This document shows, piece after piece, positions 1-10,800 of a stretch of DNA of 64,000 nt. A program made the position numbers and the translations under genes. Origin of the DNA: Daphnia carinata (taxonomy: Eukaryota; Arthropoda; Branchiopoda; Diplostraca; Daphniidae). The notes beneath the pieces are model-generated. The model was not told the DNA's origin. It saw nothing but the letters and a program-made list of their open reading frames with translations, and did not search any database. Location of the stretch: contig NC_081332.1 in the NCBI RefSeq assembly GCF_022539665.2, forward strand, positions 372,001 to 436,000. The letters run 5' to 3'. Position 1 is the first letter of the stretch. The number at the start of each line of letters is the position of its first letter.

Positions 1-2
1 CA

Positions 3-3000
3 AACGGAAAGGAAGTTTATACTTTCGCTCTTCTTGATTCCGGAAGTGAGATTTCGGTTTTAAGGCGTCGTACGGCAAATAAATTAGGCATTAAAGGGAG
101 AACTGAAAAGATGGTGACAAAGACGGTGAAGGGAGAAGGTGAAGCTGTTAACACCGAAGTCGTCTGCTTCAACATCTCTTCGCTCGACCGAATTTTCAAC
201 TTCAACGTCGTGGATGCGCACATCATGGATTCATTCGAATTGACGAAGCGACCATTCGACCTGGCCCAGCTCGCAAAAACATGGCCACATCTCGCCCATG
301 TACCCGTCCATTCTGTCGAAACCGAAGATGTCGCAGTACTCGTCGGTCAAGACCATCCCTCAGCTCTCGAGATATTTGAAACTCGGAAGGATCCACTTCA
401 GCAACGAGCCCCTTGTGCCCATCTGACTGCCTTCAGCTGGTGGCCGACGCACCCATCGACTTCTCGTGAAATCAGCTGCTTCCACGTCAGCTCCCACGAA
501 GAGGAAATGTCGTCCATGGTCCGCCAGTTTATCGAAACAGACACTTTCGGAACTAAGCTGAATGTTGTGCTACCAATCAGTCAAGACGAAAAGAGGGCCT
601 GGAAGATTCAAAGGGAAACAACAAGACACATCGGTGAACGATATGAATGCGGCCTACTATGGAAGACCGACTACCCCAATCTTCACAACAACTTTTTTGC
701 AGCCCACAGGCGATTTCTGAGTCTCGAAAGGAAGTTCGTCAAGGATCCTAGTTTGGCAGATACCTACCGCAACGTCATAGAAACTTACGTGTCGTCAAAA
801 CATGCACGAAAGCTGTCGCAAGCTGAAACTGACGACAGTCCAATCGGTCGAACGTGGTACAACGCCCACCATCCAGTCTTCAATCCGAACAAGCCCGGAA
901 AATGTCGAGTGGTTTTCGATTTACGTGCGAAGAGCCAAGGCGTCTGCCTTACCGATTATTTGTTGAAAGGACCTGACTTCCTAACAAGCCTTATCGGTGT
1001 GCTTCTACGTTTTCGCCAATTCGCCGTACCAGTCGTCGCAGATGTCGAAAAAATGTTCCACCAGGTACGGGTCCGCCCATCAGACGGGCCGGCCTTTCGG
1101 TTCATATGGCGCACGCCTGGTTGTAGAGACCCACCGGACGTGTACCAAATGGACGTCCACTTATTCGGAGCCGCCTCGTCACCTGCCGTCTGTTCTAATG
1201 CATTGCGGCAAGCAGTTCGAGACGGTGAAAACGCTGACGACCTCATGACTCAAGTTACTCGTCATTTCTATGTCGACAATTGGTTGGTGTCCTTCCGCTC
1301 CGTACCTGAAGCTTTGTCCATGTCACATCGTCTAACCAAGGTGTTGAAGGCTGGAGGGTTCCCTTTAACCCAATGGGCGACGTCAAACGCTTCTGTCCGA
1401 TCTGGCCTCCCCGGCATGCAGCAAAAGGAAGTCACCCTGGATATGGATCTCGATGCGTCACCCATTGAACGCACGCTTGGCTTAAAATGGAATTTCGACC
1501 TCGACGCCTTTGTGTTGAAGGCTTCTGTATCATTGGATGGGAAAACGAAACGGTCCCTCTTGAAGGCGGTGTCGAGTATTTTCGACCCACTCGGATTTCT
1601 TTCACCGATCGTGTTCTTGGCAAAACACCTCCTGCAAGATGTTTGGCGGCGAAAACTCGACTGGGACGACGAGCTGGATATCGACCTATTAGATCGCTGG
1701 AAGCGTTGGGCCAGCACCCTGCCATCATTAGACGGACTCGTACTAAAACGATGTGTTTCTCCTGACAGACCAGACGCAGCATCAAACGAGCTCCACATTT
1801 TCGCGGATGCCTCCGAAAAGGGATTCGGAGCCGTCGCCTACGCTCGATTCGTTTACCCTGACGGAAACGCGGACGTTGCCTTCCTCATTTCGAAGTCGAG
1901 GATTGCTCCGCTCAAGTTTCTCACAATTCCTAGGTTGAAGCTATCCGCTGCCGTCTTAGCTGTTCGACTTAGCAGCCTTCTCTTAAACGAGCTTGACATT
2001 CAATTCGACCAAACGCTTTATTGGTCGGATTCGACAACGGTGCTCAGCTGGATCAAATCTACGTCCTGTCATTTCAACGTATACGTTGGAAATCGAGTCG
2101 GGGAGATCCTCGAACTTTCAACAGCTGATCAGTGGAAATACGTACCAAGCGGCCTAAATCCAGCAGATGATGCTAGCCGTGGGCTACACGCCGAAGATCT
2201 CACGGCCCAACACCGGTGGTTTGCTGGTCCAGCCTATCTAAGAACCTCAGCCAACTGGCCTAGGCATCCGTTCCTTCCACCTATCGACCCTGACGATCCT
2301 GAAATTCGTTCAGCCTCTTGGATTGGCTTGGTACGTCGCGAAGAAGATGGCGTCGACTTATTAATCACCAATATCTCCAGAATCCACATTATAGTTCGCA
2401 CCTTAGCCTACGTACGACGGTGGATAGGAAACACGCGAAGTTCCCAGTATAATCGTTTAACCGGTGAACTTATGGCCAACGAGATCCTTCAGGCTAGAGA
2501 GTTCTTGTTTCGACGAGCTCAAGGAAATGCGTATCAGCAAGAAATTGTAGACCTGGGAGAAGGCAATCGACTATCACCAGCATCGTCGCTGCTAAAGCTG
2601 TCGCCGTACCTCGACCACCGTGGACTTCTTTGTGTCGGTGGTTGCATCGACAAGGCACCACTTCCAACCGGAACTCGTCACCCAATTATTCTTCCGCCAA
2701 AAGAGCGCCTGACGGAACTCATTTTGTTCGATCTTCATCGTGACCGAGCTCATCTGTCAGCCGAGCAGCTCCATCATGAAGCTCGGAAACAATTTTGGAT
2801 CCCAAAAGGACGGATAACTGCTCAACGTGTCTGGAATCTCTGTTACACCAGTCGGAAATATAAAGCAAAAGGTTCGACACCTAAAATGGCCGACTTGCCC
2901 ACCGCACGATTAAGCCCAGGCCTACCCGCCTTCACACACACAGGAGTCGATTATTGGGGCCCGATGGAAGTGACTATTTTTCGGAGAACAGTGAAACGCT

Positions 3001-3911
3001 GGGGATGTTTATTTACCTGCTTATCATCACGTAGTGTCCATCTCGAAATGGCCTACTCGCTCGATACTAGCTCCTTTATCGCCGCACTCGACCGCTTCCA
3101 GAACCGTCGAGGTGTTCCCGCATCGTACCGTAGCGATAACGGTAGAAATTTCGTCGGCACTCAGCGAGAATTAGCCGCCTGCATTGAGAATCTGAATCAG
3201 TCGGCCATTCTCAGGCACTTGAGTCGTCAACCTACATCGTGGTACTTCAACCCGCCAGCCTCTCCGCATTTCGGTGGAGTGTGGGAGCGAATGGTGCGGG
3301 CCGCGAAGCAAGCACTTCAATTCGTACTGGGCAATCAACGCCTGTCGGACGAAATTCTCCTTACTGCACTTACGCACGTCGAAAACGTCCTTAATAGTCG
3401 TAAGCTGATTCCACCCAGCGAAGACCCGACTGATCCGGAAAGCCTGACACCACATCATCTCCTGTTAGGACGGGCCAATCCCAACCATCCCCCAGACGTT
3501 TTCACTGGTCGAGACCTTTCCTCTAAAAAACGCTGGCGTATCGCTCAAGCCGTCGCCGACCAGTTCTGGCAACGCTGGTACGAGAACCAACCCAACCTGG
3601 AAGTGGGCGACATTGTCGTCCTCATCGACCCAGTCAACCCTCGTGGCTCTTGGCCCATCGGAAAAATCACCAAGGTTTTTGCTGGACCTGACAAGGTTGT
3701 TCGTTCGGCTATGGTCCAAACAAATGGTACCGACCTACACCGCCCGGCGCACAAACTTTGTCTTCTAGAGTCCGTAGATATACGTCAAGATGTGCCCAGC
3801 TCAGCTGGACACAGGGCCGGCGATGTTGGGAAGTTTGAACTTTCCCAGCAAGCGACACCAAAGCCCCCTCAACCAAGTGATGTCACACTCGTCGATCCAG
3901 ACAGCGAGTGA
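3..3911 (+). CDS. pol: BEL/Pao pol polyprotein (protease, RT, RNase H, integrase), 5'-partial
   Basis: The frame is already open at base 3, so the gene starts left of the window; the first ATG at 111 is internal. An aspartic protease motif LLDSGS lies at 30-47. The A17-type region is followed by reverse transcriptase (VVADVEKMFHQV near 1030; YVDNW at 1269-1283, where many family members have YVDD), RNase H (LHIFADASEKGFGAV near 1795), an integrase zinc-binding region near 2730-2850, and a DDE core with Asp at 2949, Asp at 3135 and Glu at 3285 (FGGVWERM). A DUF5641-like tail (WPIGKI near 3650) precedes the stop. The zinc region reads C-Y-T-S at 2841-2852, where C-x-x-C is usual, so one zinc ligand appears to be lost. 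The enzyme set would copy element RNA and integrate the cDNA. The frame is uninterrupted for 1,303 codons, so the copy is young or conserved. Confidence 0.93.
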   Translation, partial: NGKEVYTFALLDSGSEISVLRRRTANKLGIKGRTEKMVTKTVKGEGEAVNTEVVCFNISSLDRIFNFNVVDAHIMDSFELTKRPFDLAQLAKTWPHLAHVPVHSVETEDVAVLVGQDHPSALEIFETRKDPLQQRAPCAHLTAFSWWPTHPSTSREISCFHVSSHEEEMSSMVRQFIETDTFGTKLNVVLPISQDEKRAWKIQRETTRHIGERYECGLLWKTDYPNLHNNFFAAHRRFLSLERKFVKDPSLADTYRNVIETYVSSKHARKLSQAETDDSPIGRTWYNAHHPVFNPNKPGKCRVVFDLRAKSQGVCLTDYLLKGPDFLTSLIGVLLRFRQFAVPVVADVEKMFHQVRVRPSDGPAFRFIWRTPGCRDPPDVYQMDVHLFGAASSPAVCSNALRQAVRDGENADDLMTQVTRHFYVDNWLVSFRSVPEALSMSHRLTKVLKAGGFPLTQWATSNASVRSGLPGMQQKEVTLDMDLDASPIERTLGLKWNFDLDAFVLKASVSLDGKTKRSLLKAVSSIFDPLGFLSPIVFLAKHLLQDVWRRKLDWDDELDIDLLDRWKRWASTLPSLDGLVLKRCVSPDRPDAASNELHIFADASEKGFGAVAYARFVYPDGNADVAFLISKSRIAPLKFLTIPRLKLSAAVLAVRLSSLLLNELDIQFDQTLYWSDSTTVLSWIKSTSCHFNVYVGNRVGEILELSTADQWKYVPSGLNPADDASRGLHAEDLTAQHRWFAGPAYLRTSANWPRHPFLPPIDPDDPEIRSASWIGLVRREEDGVDLLITNISRIHIIVRTLAYVRRWIGNTRSSQYNRLTGELMANEILQAREFLFRRAQGNAYQQEIVDLGEGNRLSPASSLLKLSPYLDHRGLLCVGGCIDKAPLPTGTRHPIILPPKERLTELILFDLHRDRAHLSAEQLHHEARKQFWIPKGRITAQRVWNLCYTSRKYKAKGSTPKMADLPTARLSPGLPAFTHTGVDYWGPMEVTIFRRTVKRWGCLFTCLSSRSVHLEMAYSLDTSSFIAALDRFQNRRGVPASYRSDNGRNFVGTQRELAACIENLNQSAILRHLSRQPTSWYFNPPASPHFGGVWERMVRAAKQALQFVLGNQRLSDEILLTALTHVENVLNSRKLIPPSEDPTDPESLTPHHLLLGRANPNHPPDVFTGRDLSSKKRWRIAQAVADQFWQRWYENQPNLEVGDIVVLIDPVNPRGSWPIGKITKVFAGPDKVVRSAMVQTNGTDLHRPAHKLCLLESVDIRQDVPSSAGHRAGDVGKFELSQQATPKPPQPSDVTLVDPDSE

Positions 3912-4065
3912 CGTCACGAGACACACAGACTGCCCCTAGCTGAACGGAGGCGAAACGGAAGAGGGAATGGATCCCTTTTCTTTGTATCGCGTGGCGCTCT
4001 CCCTCTGCCTTTCTATTTTTCGTCGTATGTCGACTTATCGATCAGAACGCACTCGTTTTTTGGTA
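3912..4065 (+). other. BEL1 3' untranslated region and probable truncated 3' LTR
   Basis: The stretch after pol has a purine run (GGAAGAGGGAA, 3957-3967) directly before TGGATCCC at 3968, which fits a polypurine tract followed by an LTR beginning TG. Only about 100 bp of the putative LTR remain before similarity to BEL2 leader sequence starts. No second LTR is in the window, so the assignment rests on position and composition only. Confidence 0.35.
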
Positions 4066-4890
4066 CTTGGACATATATTTTTTATTTCTGATAACAGGTT
4101 TTAACAATTACAAACAACAATACATTAATCAAGCACTGGAGACTTTAAAATTTCGTCCTCTGAAGAGGATGCAATTCCTGTTCTCGCCAGTCGCTTCGAT
4201 AGTTGTTTGCTCAACCGTTCTTCGGGTGAAGATTTTTTCCAGCTTCTTGGCGTGCCTGTAGCGGATCTCGCCTTCCTTGTCGGGGCCGGTTCCTTGGAAG
4301 TTCCGGCGACCAGATCCTCGCTTTCTTGACTTAACACCGTGGGGGTCGGTGCCGGAGCTGGTATCTGAAGTGTGGCGGGCGGCAGCTCCTTGATGCCGCG
4401 TGCCCTCTCCAATACCTGCTCCCTTCTTTGTAACTCCTCTTTGTCCCGCCTTAACTTGCTTGTCTCCAGCAGATATTTTGCGTGTTCCTCTGCTCGTTCT
4501 GCTGCCATTTGTGCCGCTGCTGTTACTGAGGAGTGCGACTCTTGAACCTTGGTGATCGCAGCTAGCTGCGCTCTTTCTTGCTCACTTAGAAACTGGGCAG
4601 GCGATTCTAAGGTGGGTGTTACCGGCCGAACGTATGGGTTTGGCCGTCTCTTTTTCTCCACTAGCTTTTTGGGGCGTTGTTCCGGGAAGGGCTCTGGAAT
4701 CCGGAGTCTCCTGAAGACACCTTTCGGGATTGTCAGCTCCAGCTCTTTCCAGAGCTCGTATGGTCTGGCCTCTGGAGTCTAAGAGGTACTGGAACTTGGC
4801 AAACACCGCCTTCTGGTGCTGGTGGAGTATGCTGTCCGACACTGTTTGGATGTACGGATATTTCTTTCAATTTTTAGTTCGAAGGACCAA
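4066..4890 (-). mobile_element. Fossil 5' fragment of a BEL2-family element
   Basis: This block matches the 5' part of BEL2 (about 48.4-49.32 kb) on the same strand: the leader just upstream of gag, the small coiled-coil ORF, and the sequence before its ATG up to TTCGAAGGACCAATTTG. It lacks gag-pol and the LTR. Its right end joins tRNA-unit sequence at a shared CAATTTG/CAATTG microhomology near 4890. Its left end abuts BEL1 in opposite orientation. Confidence 0.7.
4125..4842 (-). pseudogene. Frameshifted copy of the BEL2 coiled-coil ORF
   Basis: This is a second copy of the 238-codon ORF found intact at 48521-49237. The N-terminal piece opens at 4842 (MSDSILHQHQ) and the C-terminal piece runs in another frame to 4125, ending EDEILKSPVLD in both copies. 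The break is explained by one extra base near 4783, after the codons for YLLDS, which moves the frame until an accidental stop. The conserved central part is helical and charged (EERAEEHAKYL-type heptads), followed by a Pro-rich linker and a basic SWKKSSPEERLSKQLSKR segment. The function is not known to me. The similarity between two loci shows the ORF belongs to the element and is not chance. Confidence 0.7.
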
Positions 4891-5336
4891 TTTGTTTCTC
4901 AGATGCCTCTTACGAAAGAACGACTTTTTTTTCATGATTACTATTCTCACCCATTTTACGCCTCGATAGCGCAGTAGGCAGCGCGCGAGTCTCATAATCT
5001 CGAGGTCGTGAGTTCGAACCTCACTCGGGGCAGTTTCTGCATAAGATTTTTGTTCCAACATTTAGATTCAACTCGCACTGCAAGGGCAGTGTTCGATCGC
5101 ATCGTTCTCAATTTTAATTCAAACATGAACCAAATCCAAATCGATCCGCCTGATCAATGGGAGATAATCGTCTTAGGGAAATTGCACTCAGAGTAACACA
5201 AGTTAACCGATTCAGAAGAAAACAGCATAACTTAAACCACATAAATAGGTTGTTACTTAGTGTTCCACTCCGTATATCAAAGTAGTATTCGGGGAGGAAA
5301 AGAAGCAGGCGACAAAATAAGGGGGGAGAACAGTTT
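4891..5336 (+). repeat. Array 1, first unit, part 1 (contains tRNA-Met)
   Basis: This is the Lys-Met spacer, tRNA-Met and post-Met spacer of the array 1 unit, ending GAGAACAGTT at the insertion point of element A. The same unit resumes at 16829, after A, and again at 30385, after B. The 300 bases after tRNA-Met hold no gene; a 62-codon ORF there overlaps the tRNA and repeats with it. Confidence 0.9.
4960..5032 (+). tRNA. tRNA-Met-CAT: tRNA-Met (CAT), elongator type
   Basis: A 73-nt cloverleaf: acceptor GCCTCGA pairs with TCGGGGC plus discriminator A, the anticodon loop is CTCATAA, and the B box GAGTTCGAACC is intact. A T5 run follows about 15 nt downstream. The body is identical to the other Met copies in the array. 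Confidence 0.96.
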
Positions 5337-5537
5337 GTAAAGTTTCGAACCTCGTGTATTACAGTAGATTGTCGTAACAATTCCGATTTTACAAGGTACA
5401 AACATGCTGTATTTATACTACTAACAAACAACCAAAATGAAGGTAAAATGGGCGGGGATACGTTCAGTTTCACTTGTGAAACGCTCGAGGGATGGAAAGG
5501 GCGTGGCTGTCTTTGGATAGCCTTTGGGCTTGTTACA
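5337..5537 (-). repeat. Element A 3' LTR (201 bp)
   Basis: Nearly identical to 16627-16828. It starts TGTAAAG and ends GTTACA on the + strand, i.e. TG...CA on the - strand too. A TATAAATA box on the - strand lies at 5410-5417. It sits directly against the 15-nt polypurine tract and the AGTT target duplication. Confidence 0.95.
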
Positions 5538-5552
5538 TTCCTTCCCTTCTTC
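5538..5552 (-). promoter_or_regulatory. Polypurine tract of element A (plus-strand primer)
   Basis: Fifteen uninterrupted purines on the - strand (GAAGAAGGGAAGGAA) abut the inner edge of the 3' LTR, exactly where RNase H would leave the primer for plus-strand DNA synthesis. Confidence 0.85.
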
Positions 5553-5845
5553 GATGAGAAGAATTGGTCCTCCAATATGTATTCTGTCACCGGCTACAGT
5601 TTACAGTTGAATAATAAAAACTGGTTCCTTCACCTAAAATTTATAAGGATTGGTTCTCCCATTTTCTTTTTCCATCACCGTCTACAATTGTTTCTACGGT
5701 AGAATAATAAAAAACGTTTTCCTTCACCGTTTTTTTTTTTTTTGTTTGTTTTTGTTTTTGTTTTTCTTCGGGTTTTCTCGCGGATTTTCTTTTCTCGTCA
5801 TGGCCTCGCGGCGTTGTTGAAGTTGGCCTTTTCTTCCAGTCTTAG
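5553..5845 (-). other. 3' untranslated stretch of element A with an imperfect tandem repeat
   Basis: No ORF. Two diverged copies of a block of about 60 bases (5598-5646 and 5675-5732 approximately) share TCACCG.CTACA, an AATAATAAAAA core and a CCTTCACC end. A T/G-rich run (5730-5765) follows. This may be spacer between the ankyrin gene and the polypurine tract. Confidence 0.5.
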
Positions 5846-7075
5846 TCAGGGGATTACTGTTATGTTTTGTTTCTCCCTTTGGAAAATGGCTCGCGCTCCA
5901 TTACTGCGTGTATGTGCTTCAGCTGTGTTTCCATTGGTGTTCTTTATTCCGGTGTCTGCTCCGTGTAGCAGTAATAGCTCAATCATGTTGATTTGATTGA
6001 AACTGGCGGCTCTATGTAAGGCAGTTTCACCTGAGTCGTCTTGTTGATTGATGTTGATAAGTCTTTTTGTGCACACTAATGTTGCCAGGTCTTCTAGGCC
6101 ATATTCGGCTAGATAATGTAAAATGGTTAAGTTGCCTGGTTTTGTAATGTTGATGTTAGTCGGTGTCCAAATCAATTTCGCACATTCTTTGTTTTTGTGT
6201 GAAATCGCCAACATTAAGGGAGTTTCTCCGTTATAGTTGCGAGCTGTAAATTCGCAATTGTTATGTTTCAAGATTCTTATTAACAGTAGATCATTTTCGG
6301 CTGCTGCGATGTGGCCAATTGTTTTTTCGTGATAGAGTATCTCTGGGTCTGCTCCGAAGGATAGTAAAAGATCGGTAATGTCATACCTACATCTTCGTAT
6401 GCTTGTGTGAAGTAGCGTTTGCTCGTTTTCGAATCTTTTATTGAGAAATGTTGCTCTCTTTTGTCTAGGCCAACCATGTTGCATTTCGAACTTGTTTTGG
6501 ATGCATCATCTTATTACCTGCATCGGGGCTTCCATCATTGATAACGAAAGTGTTCCGTTTTCTAAGTCTATCGTAGCTTGCCTTTTCAGATTGATTATTT
6601 CTGCTCGTTCTGTTGGTATGGGTGCTATTGTCTTCATCCGACAGTTCTTGCATGATTCCGTTTCCCTCTGTTGGTCATTCGGCCTGCTCCGTTTTTGGGG
6701 CGGTTCACATCGGAGGTCGGTGTCACTGTTATTTTCCAATATAAATTCGGCACTGTGGGCACTTTCCATATCGGGTTCTATTTCACTATATGCATTTAAC
6801 TCCTCAGTGTCGTCGTCACTCGATTCACTGCTGTCTTTCCTTTTTCTCTCTAGTTCGGAAAAATCGTTCTTTTCGGTTTTGATTCCGTTCCATTCTACGT
6901 TTTTCAATATTTGCTTGTTTACATCCGCTTTTTTCGCACTTTCTTTTTCTCTGTACTCTTGCTGGCTATTCTCACTTTCAGTATCACTAATGATTATTAA
7001 CTCGTGTTCCTTTTGGTCTTGTGGGATGATGATTACGTCCATTGCGTTATCCTGATTGGTGTTGTTGTTTGCCAT
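5846..7075 (-). pseudogene. Ankyrin-repeat accessory gene of element A, interrupted by one TGA
   Basis: Two pieces lie in one frame: 7075-6509 (acidic N-terminal region, starts MANNNTNQDNAMDV) and 6505-5846 (ankyrin repeats), separated only by TGA at 6506-6508. The sister copy in A2 has AGA there and reads straight through. The N-terminal part is rich in Ser, Asp and Glu (SSESSDDDTEE), has a KKRSRP-like basic patch and a CKNCRMKT segment. The C-terminal part has about five ankyrin repeats (QTLLHTSI, GHIAAAENDLLLIRIL, GETPLMLAIS, GETALHRAASFNQINMIELL). Known ankyrin proteins bind other proteins; a host-modulating role like that of viral IkB mimics is possible but is inference. Gypsy elements usually carry nothing between env and the 3' LTR, so this looks like a captured gene. 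Confidence 0.8.
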
Positions 7076-7824
7076 TTTGAGAGGAATGGTTTATTTGTGA
7101 TGGCACTTTGCTTTGTGGAACTTTGTCGGAGTTATGTCGTTGAGACACTGGGAAGAGGTTAGTTATTGTATTTTGGAAAATCTTTCTTTTTCAGAGTTTT
7201 TCATAAATTCTTGTTCCCAACTTCTTAGTTTGAAAACTGGTCATTTCTTCCACTTAAATGTGTTCCGTCTTCTGTTTCACCGCGGGGCGAATTGACGAAT
7301 ATCCCGTTTGATTTTGGACTCTATTTTCCTTTTTTTTTTTTTTTTTTTTTTGTCATTGTCATTGTCTTTTTCTTATAGGTGTTCTTGTGCTTTTTATTTT
7401 TCTTTGTGAGTTAGTTTCTGTCGTTCCCTGTTACATTACACTGCTGCATCTGTTTTTCTGTTTGTTTATCCGATGATTTTGTTATTGACTTTTGATTTTG
7501 TTTTTAGTCGAGAATAAAAATGTTATTTGGGTTTGTAATTATGTTTGTTTTGTCTATCATTAATGTTTTCTGTTTTTGTTTTTGTTTTTTAGTGTTAGTT
7601 GGGAATACAAAATTGTTATTTGAATTTGCTTCTCCTTTTTGTTTTACTCTAAAGTTACGAGTACGGGATATATATATATAAAAAAAATTAAGAATCAACT
7701 TAATTGGTTGAAAATGCTGATAAGTGCGTTATTTACTGGGGGCTGCTAATTTATTCTGTTATTAATTAAATTTGTCAAGGGCTATGTTTAGTGGCTACTT
7801 TTAATTTCAATGACCTTGGGACTT
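7076..7824 (-). other. Non-coding spacer between env and the ankyrin gene in element A
   Basis: About 750 bases, T-rich on the + strand, with a 20-base poly-T run near 7330-7351 and several TTTTTG runs. I see no supported ORF. A similar spacer follows env in A2 (35927-36745), so its length is conserved; splice acceptors for a subgenomic ankyrin mRNA could lie here, but none is proven. Confidence 0.5.
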
Positions 7825-10800
7825 TTACTTTCTGGCTGAGTTACTACTGTCTGTTTCTGACATGCAACGACATAGGTCTTCCCAAACCATGCCGTACCCA
7901 ACGACATAAGTACATGTTGTGTGTTTTCCTGTGCATCTTTTGGGTGTGTCGGTTTCTTCGATAGATGGGTAGATTAATGAATTTGGTGCGCTTGGTCGTG
8001 GGGGGCGCACTTGACCTTGTCTTTCCATTGTCAGTTGTGTAGGGGCGGGCGTTCTTATGAATGGTTGTTCGATGGCTATTTCTGAATGATAATTTGTTTC
8101 CCGTGCCGGTATCATTGATGCGAGTTCGTGGTCTTCCTCTATGCCATCATCGTATCTGCTTGTAAACTTCCGGTTTCGGCGGATATGTTCTTTAATCTTC
8201 GAGATGGGGTTGCAAATGATGAAGATCCGTAGACATACGAGGAATAGCACAAATCCAATCGCTGAAAGGCCTATTATTTTCAATTTGTCAAACCATGAAT
8301 ACATGTGACCTATTTGATTATCTTGTTGTTCTGACATCACAATATCTCCAACAGAATTGGAATTGCCTTCTTGCATTCTGCCTACGAGGTCATTTAGGAT
8401 ATTTAATTGCTCCATCTCCATTGTCTCGTGTGCTGGATGACTTTTCAGCGAGAAGTCGAAATCATTTAGATGGAGTTCTTCAAATTCCGTAATGAGGTCT
8501 AGGTTAGGCACGTGAATGTTAGGTTTCTGGCGTATCCAATCTCCTGTTGTAGAGTTGTGTTTCCAGGTATGTGGATTTCCATACAAATTGACTAACGGTG
8601 TTTTCCAAAAACAGTCGGAATATGGGTGAATTGACCATCCATCCGTTCTGATCGTGCAGTTCTGGCCTTCGTAAGTAAAGAACGGTTGGAATCCAGATTT
8701 AGTTTCATTTGCTGATATAAAAATTCTTTTTGCTTCACATTGTTGAAGTATCATTGCCTGACCGAACCCTTGTAGTCGTTTGCAGATTGGTAAGCCTACT
8801 GCTGCTGCAGCCAAAATTCCGTTTGTTTGGGCTAGGATAACAGCTTGTGTTCTTTTAATAGCTGATAGTTGACAGTATACGTCCCGAATTTCTTTTGCAA
8901 GTTTGTTCTCATGTTCTGTTTCAATACTGATTTTGTATTGGTCGTGCATTTTATTAATTTCGTATTTTATTTTGTCGTTGAATTCTTCAATGTTTTTCGG
9001 CAGACCGCTCTCTAAGTTTTCATTAACTGATGAATCTTCATTTTGCTGATCCAGTGATATCACTAGGGATTCTACTGACGGTAAATTTATAATTTTGTCT
9101 TGCTCAATGGCCTGTATTTGTTCTTCTTCTGTTGCAGGCGTTGATTCTGTTATAGCCAACGGGGTCATTTTGGCTGTCTGTGTTGCTGACTGTGGGGTTG
9201 ACAAACTTTCTTTTATTGTTGTCGTACTCAGCGTAGTTAAGCTTGGTTGACTTGTTGTTGTAGCCGTTGTTGTGGAACTTGTCGTCCTGGGTGTTGTTGT
9301 TGTTGTGGACGTAAGCTTTGTGGTAGTGGCGGATGTTGAAGTTACTTTAGAAGTTGTCGTAGATCTAATAGTAGTAGTGGTGGGCCTGGTGCTGGTTGAC
9401 GTGATTATTGGTTTTGTAGTTATGGAAGGTTTTGTTGATGTTGATGTCACCATGGGTTTGTTCGTCACTTTTTGCGTTGGCGTTGGTTTATTTGTTATTG
9501 TACTTGTAGCTGGTTTAATTGTTGTCGTGGTTTTTACCGTTGTTTTTGTTGTTGTTCCCAAAGTTGTTTTTACTGTGGGCTTTGTAGGCGTCATAGCGCT
9601 TGTCGTTGTTGTGGATTTTTCTGTGGTGGGCGTGGCAGGGGGAGTGGCAAAAGTTTTGCTGTTTTCTGATTGGTTGATGTCCTCTCTTTTCATTAGTGGC
9701 GGTATGGATGGGAGTGTTTTTCCGTCCAATGGCTGTTTAGTGTGCAGTGCTATGATGGCTGCTGCTGAGAGTCCGTATTTGGTGTGGATTGCGATATTCA
9801 AAGCTAAAGTGTTGTTTTTGACTGGAGCCGTGACAATGCCCCAGGGTAACACGTCCTACTCTCTGTGTTAGACACTTCTGTCTGATGAAGGTGAATGTAA
9901 CCCAGTTCTATCTGTTGCCATGAGCTGTCCTGTGTGCTCGAATGTACCCCAGATTGAGCTGGTGTTAGCGCATTCTTGAAGTACTAGCATTGTCGTATTG
10001 GCTTTGATACAGGTGTTTGTGTTGAACGGTCTGATGGTGAAATCAGATGTATATTCGAAAGCTTGTCCTCGTTCTGTTGCTTTGCTACAGTTGGCTACCA
10101 TTGTTTGTGATTGCACTAAGGGCTGTTCGTCGTTGCTGCTTACTAGTTTTCTTATTTCTTCTTGACATCGCGGCAACTCTTTGTCACATTCTTCTAATGT
10201 CATTTGCTTGTTTACTCCATGGTGTGTTAGACATTTTTCGTTTGGTGTTTTTCCGTTTTTCAATAGGCCCCAGGCAATCATGTCCCAGATTATATTTCCG
10301 CTACCGTGATTAGTTTTTAAAATTCCTCCAAATAGCGATGAATTAATCGTGGTTGTGATTGCCTTTCGTTGTTCTTCCTGAATTTCCTGCATTTCTGCTA
10401 AAGTTGTGTCTGGGAAATTTTCTATGATGTCTGGATTGGTGTTTACAGTTTCAAAGATCCATTTTTGTGTTACGCTGTTCTTATCATCTCTGCATTCTGT
10501 CAATATGATAGCTTGGTATGTTCCTAGTGTAATAAAGAGATACGATTCTTGTGAAATTAATTGGTAGTTTTGTTGATCTAGAATCCACCGTGTTGAAAAT
10601 TCTGAGCATTTGGCAACAATTAGTCGGCCTGCTTCTCCTTCCGTGATACAGATATCACTGTTCTGGACTCTTATTGTTTGGTCAACGATGTATTCGAATT
10701 CTGATCCTTGAGGAAGTGGATCATCTTTTTTGAGACGAAAGTGAGCGGTTAACTGAGTGCTTTCGTCTGGTTTGTATATTATGTATATCGTGGCGTTGTA

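Larger units (their letters stand above)
1..4065 (+). mobile_element. BEL1: 3' part of a BEL/Pao LTR retrotransposon
   Basis: The protease-to-integrase part of a BEL/Pao polyprotein runs in from the left edge of the window. After its stop comes a purine-rich run at 3957-3967 and then a sequence starting TGGATCCC, the expected position of the 3' LTR. The element is cut off near 4065, where similarity to a second BEL family begins on the opposite strand. gag and the 5' LTR lie outside the window. It is a different lineage from BEL2, since its reverse transcriptase motif is YVDN rather than YVDD. Confidence 0.85.

Noticed and set aside
1268-1798. - strand ORF of 176 codons inside BEL1 pol
   Set aside because: Antisense shadow of a strongly coding + strand frame with RT motifs.
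5448-5702. Small + strand ORF across the element A LTR
   Set aside because: It spans the LTR, polypurine tract and 3' spacer and runs against the direction of the element.
6506-6508. TGA in the ankyrin gene as selenocysteine
   Set aside because: The sister copy has an Arg codon there, no selenoprotein family is involved and I see no SECIS-like hairpin.
9272-9871. Val-rich + strand ORF of 199 codons, and its counterpart at 38063-38710
   Set aside because: It is the antisense of the Thr-rich region of env (ACN codons read backwards give Val/Gly). Real coding is on the - strand.
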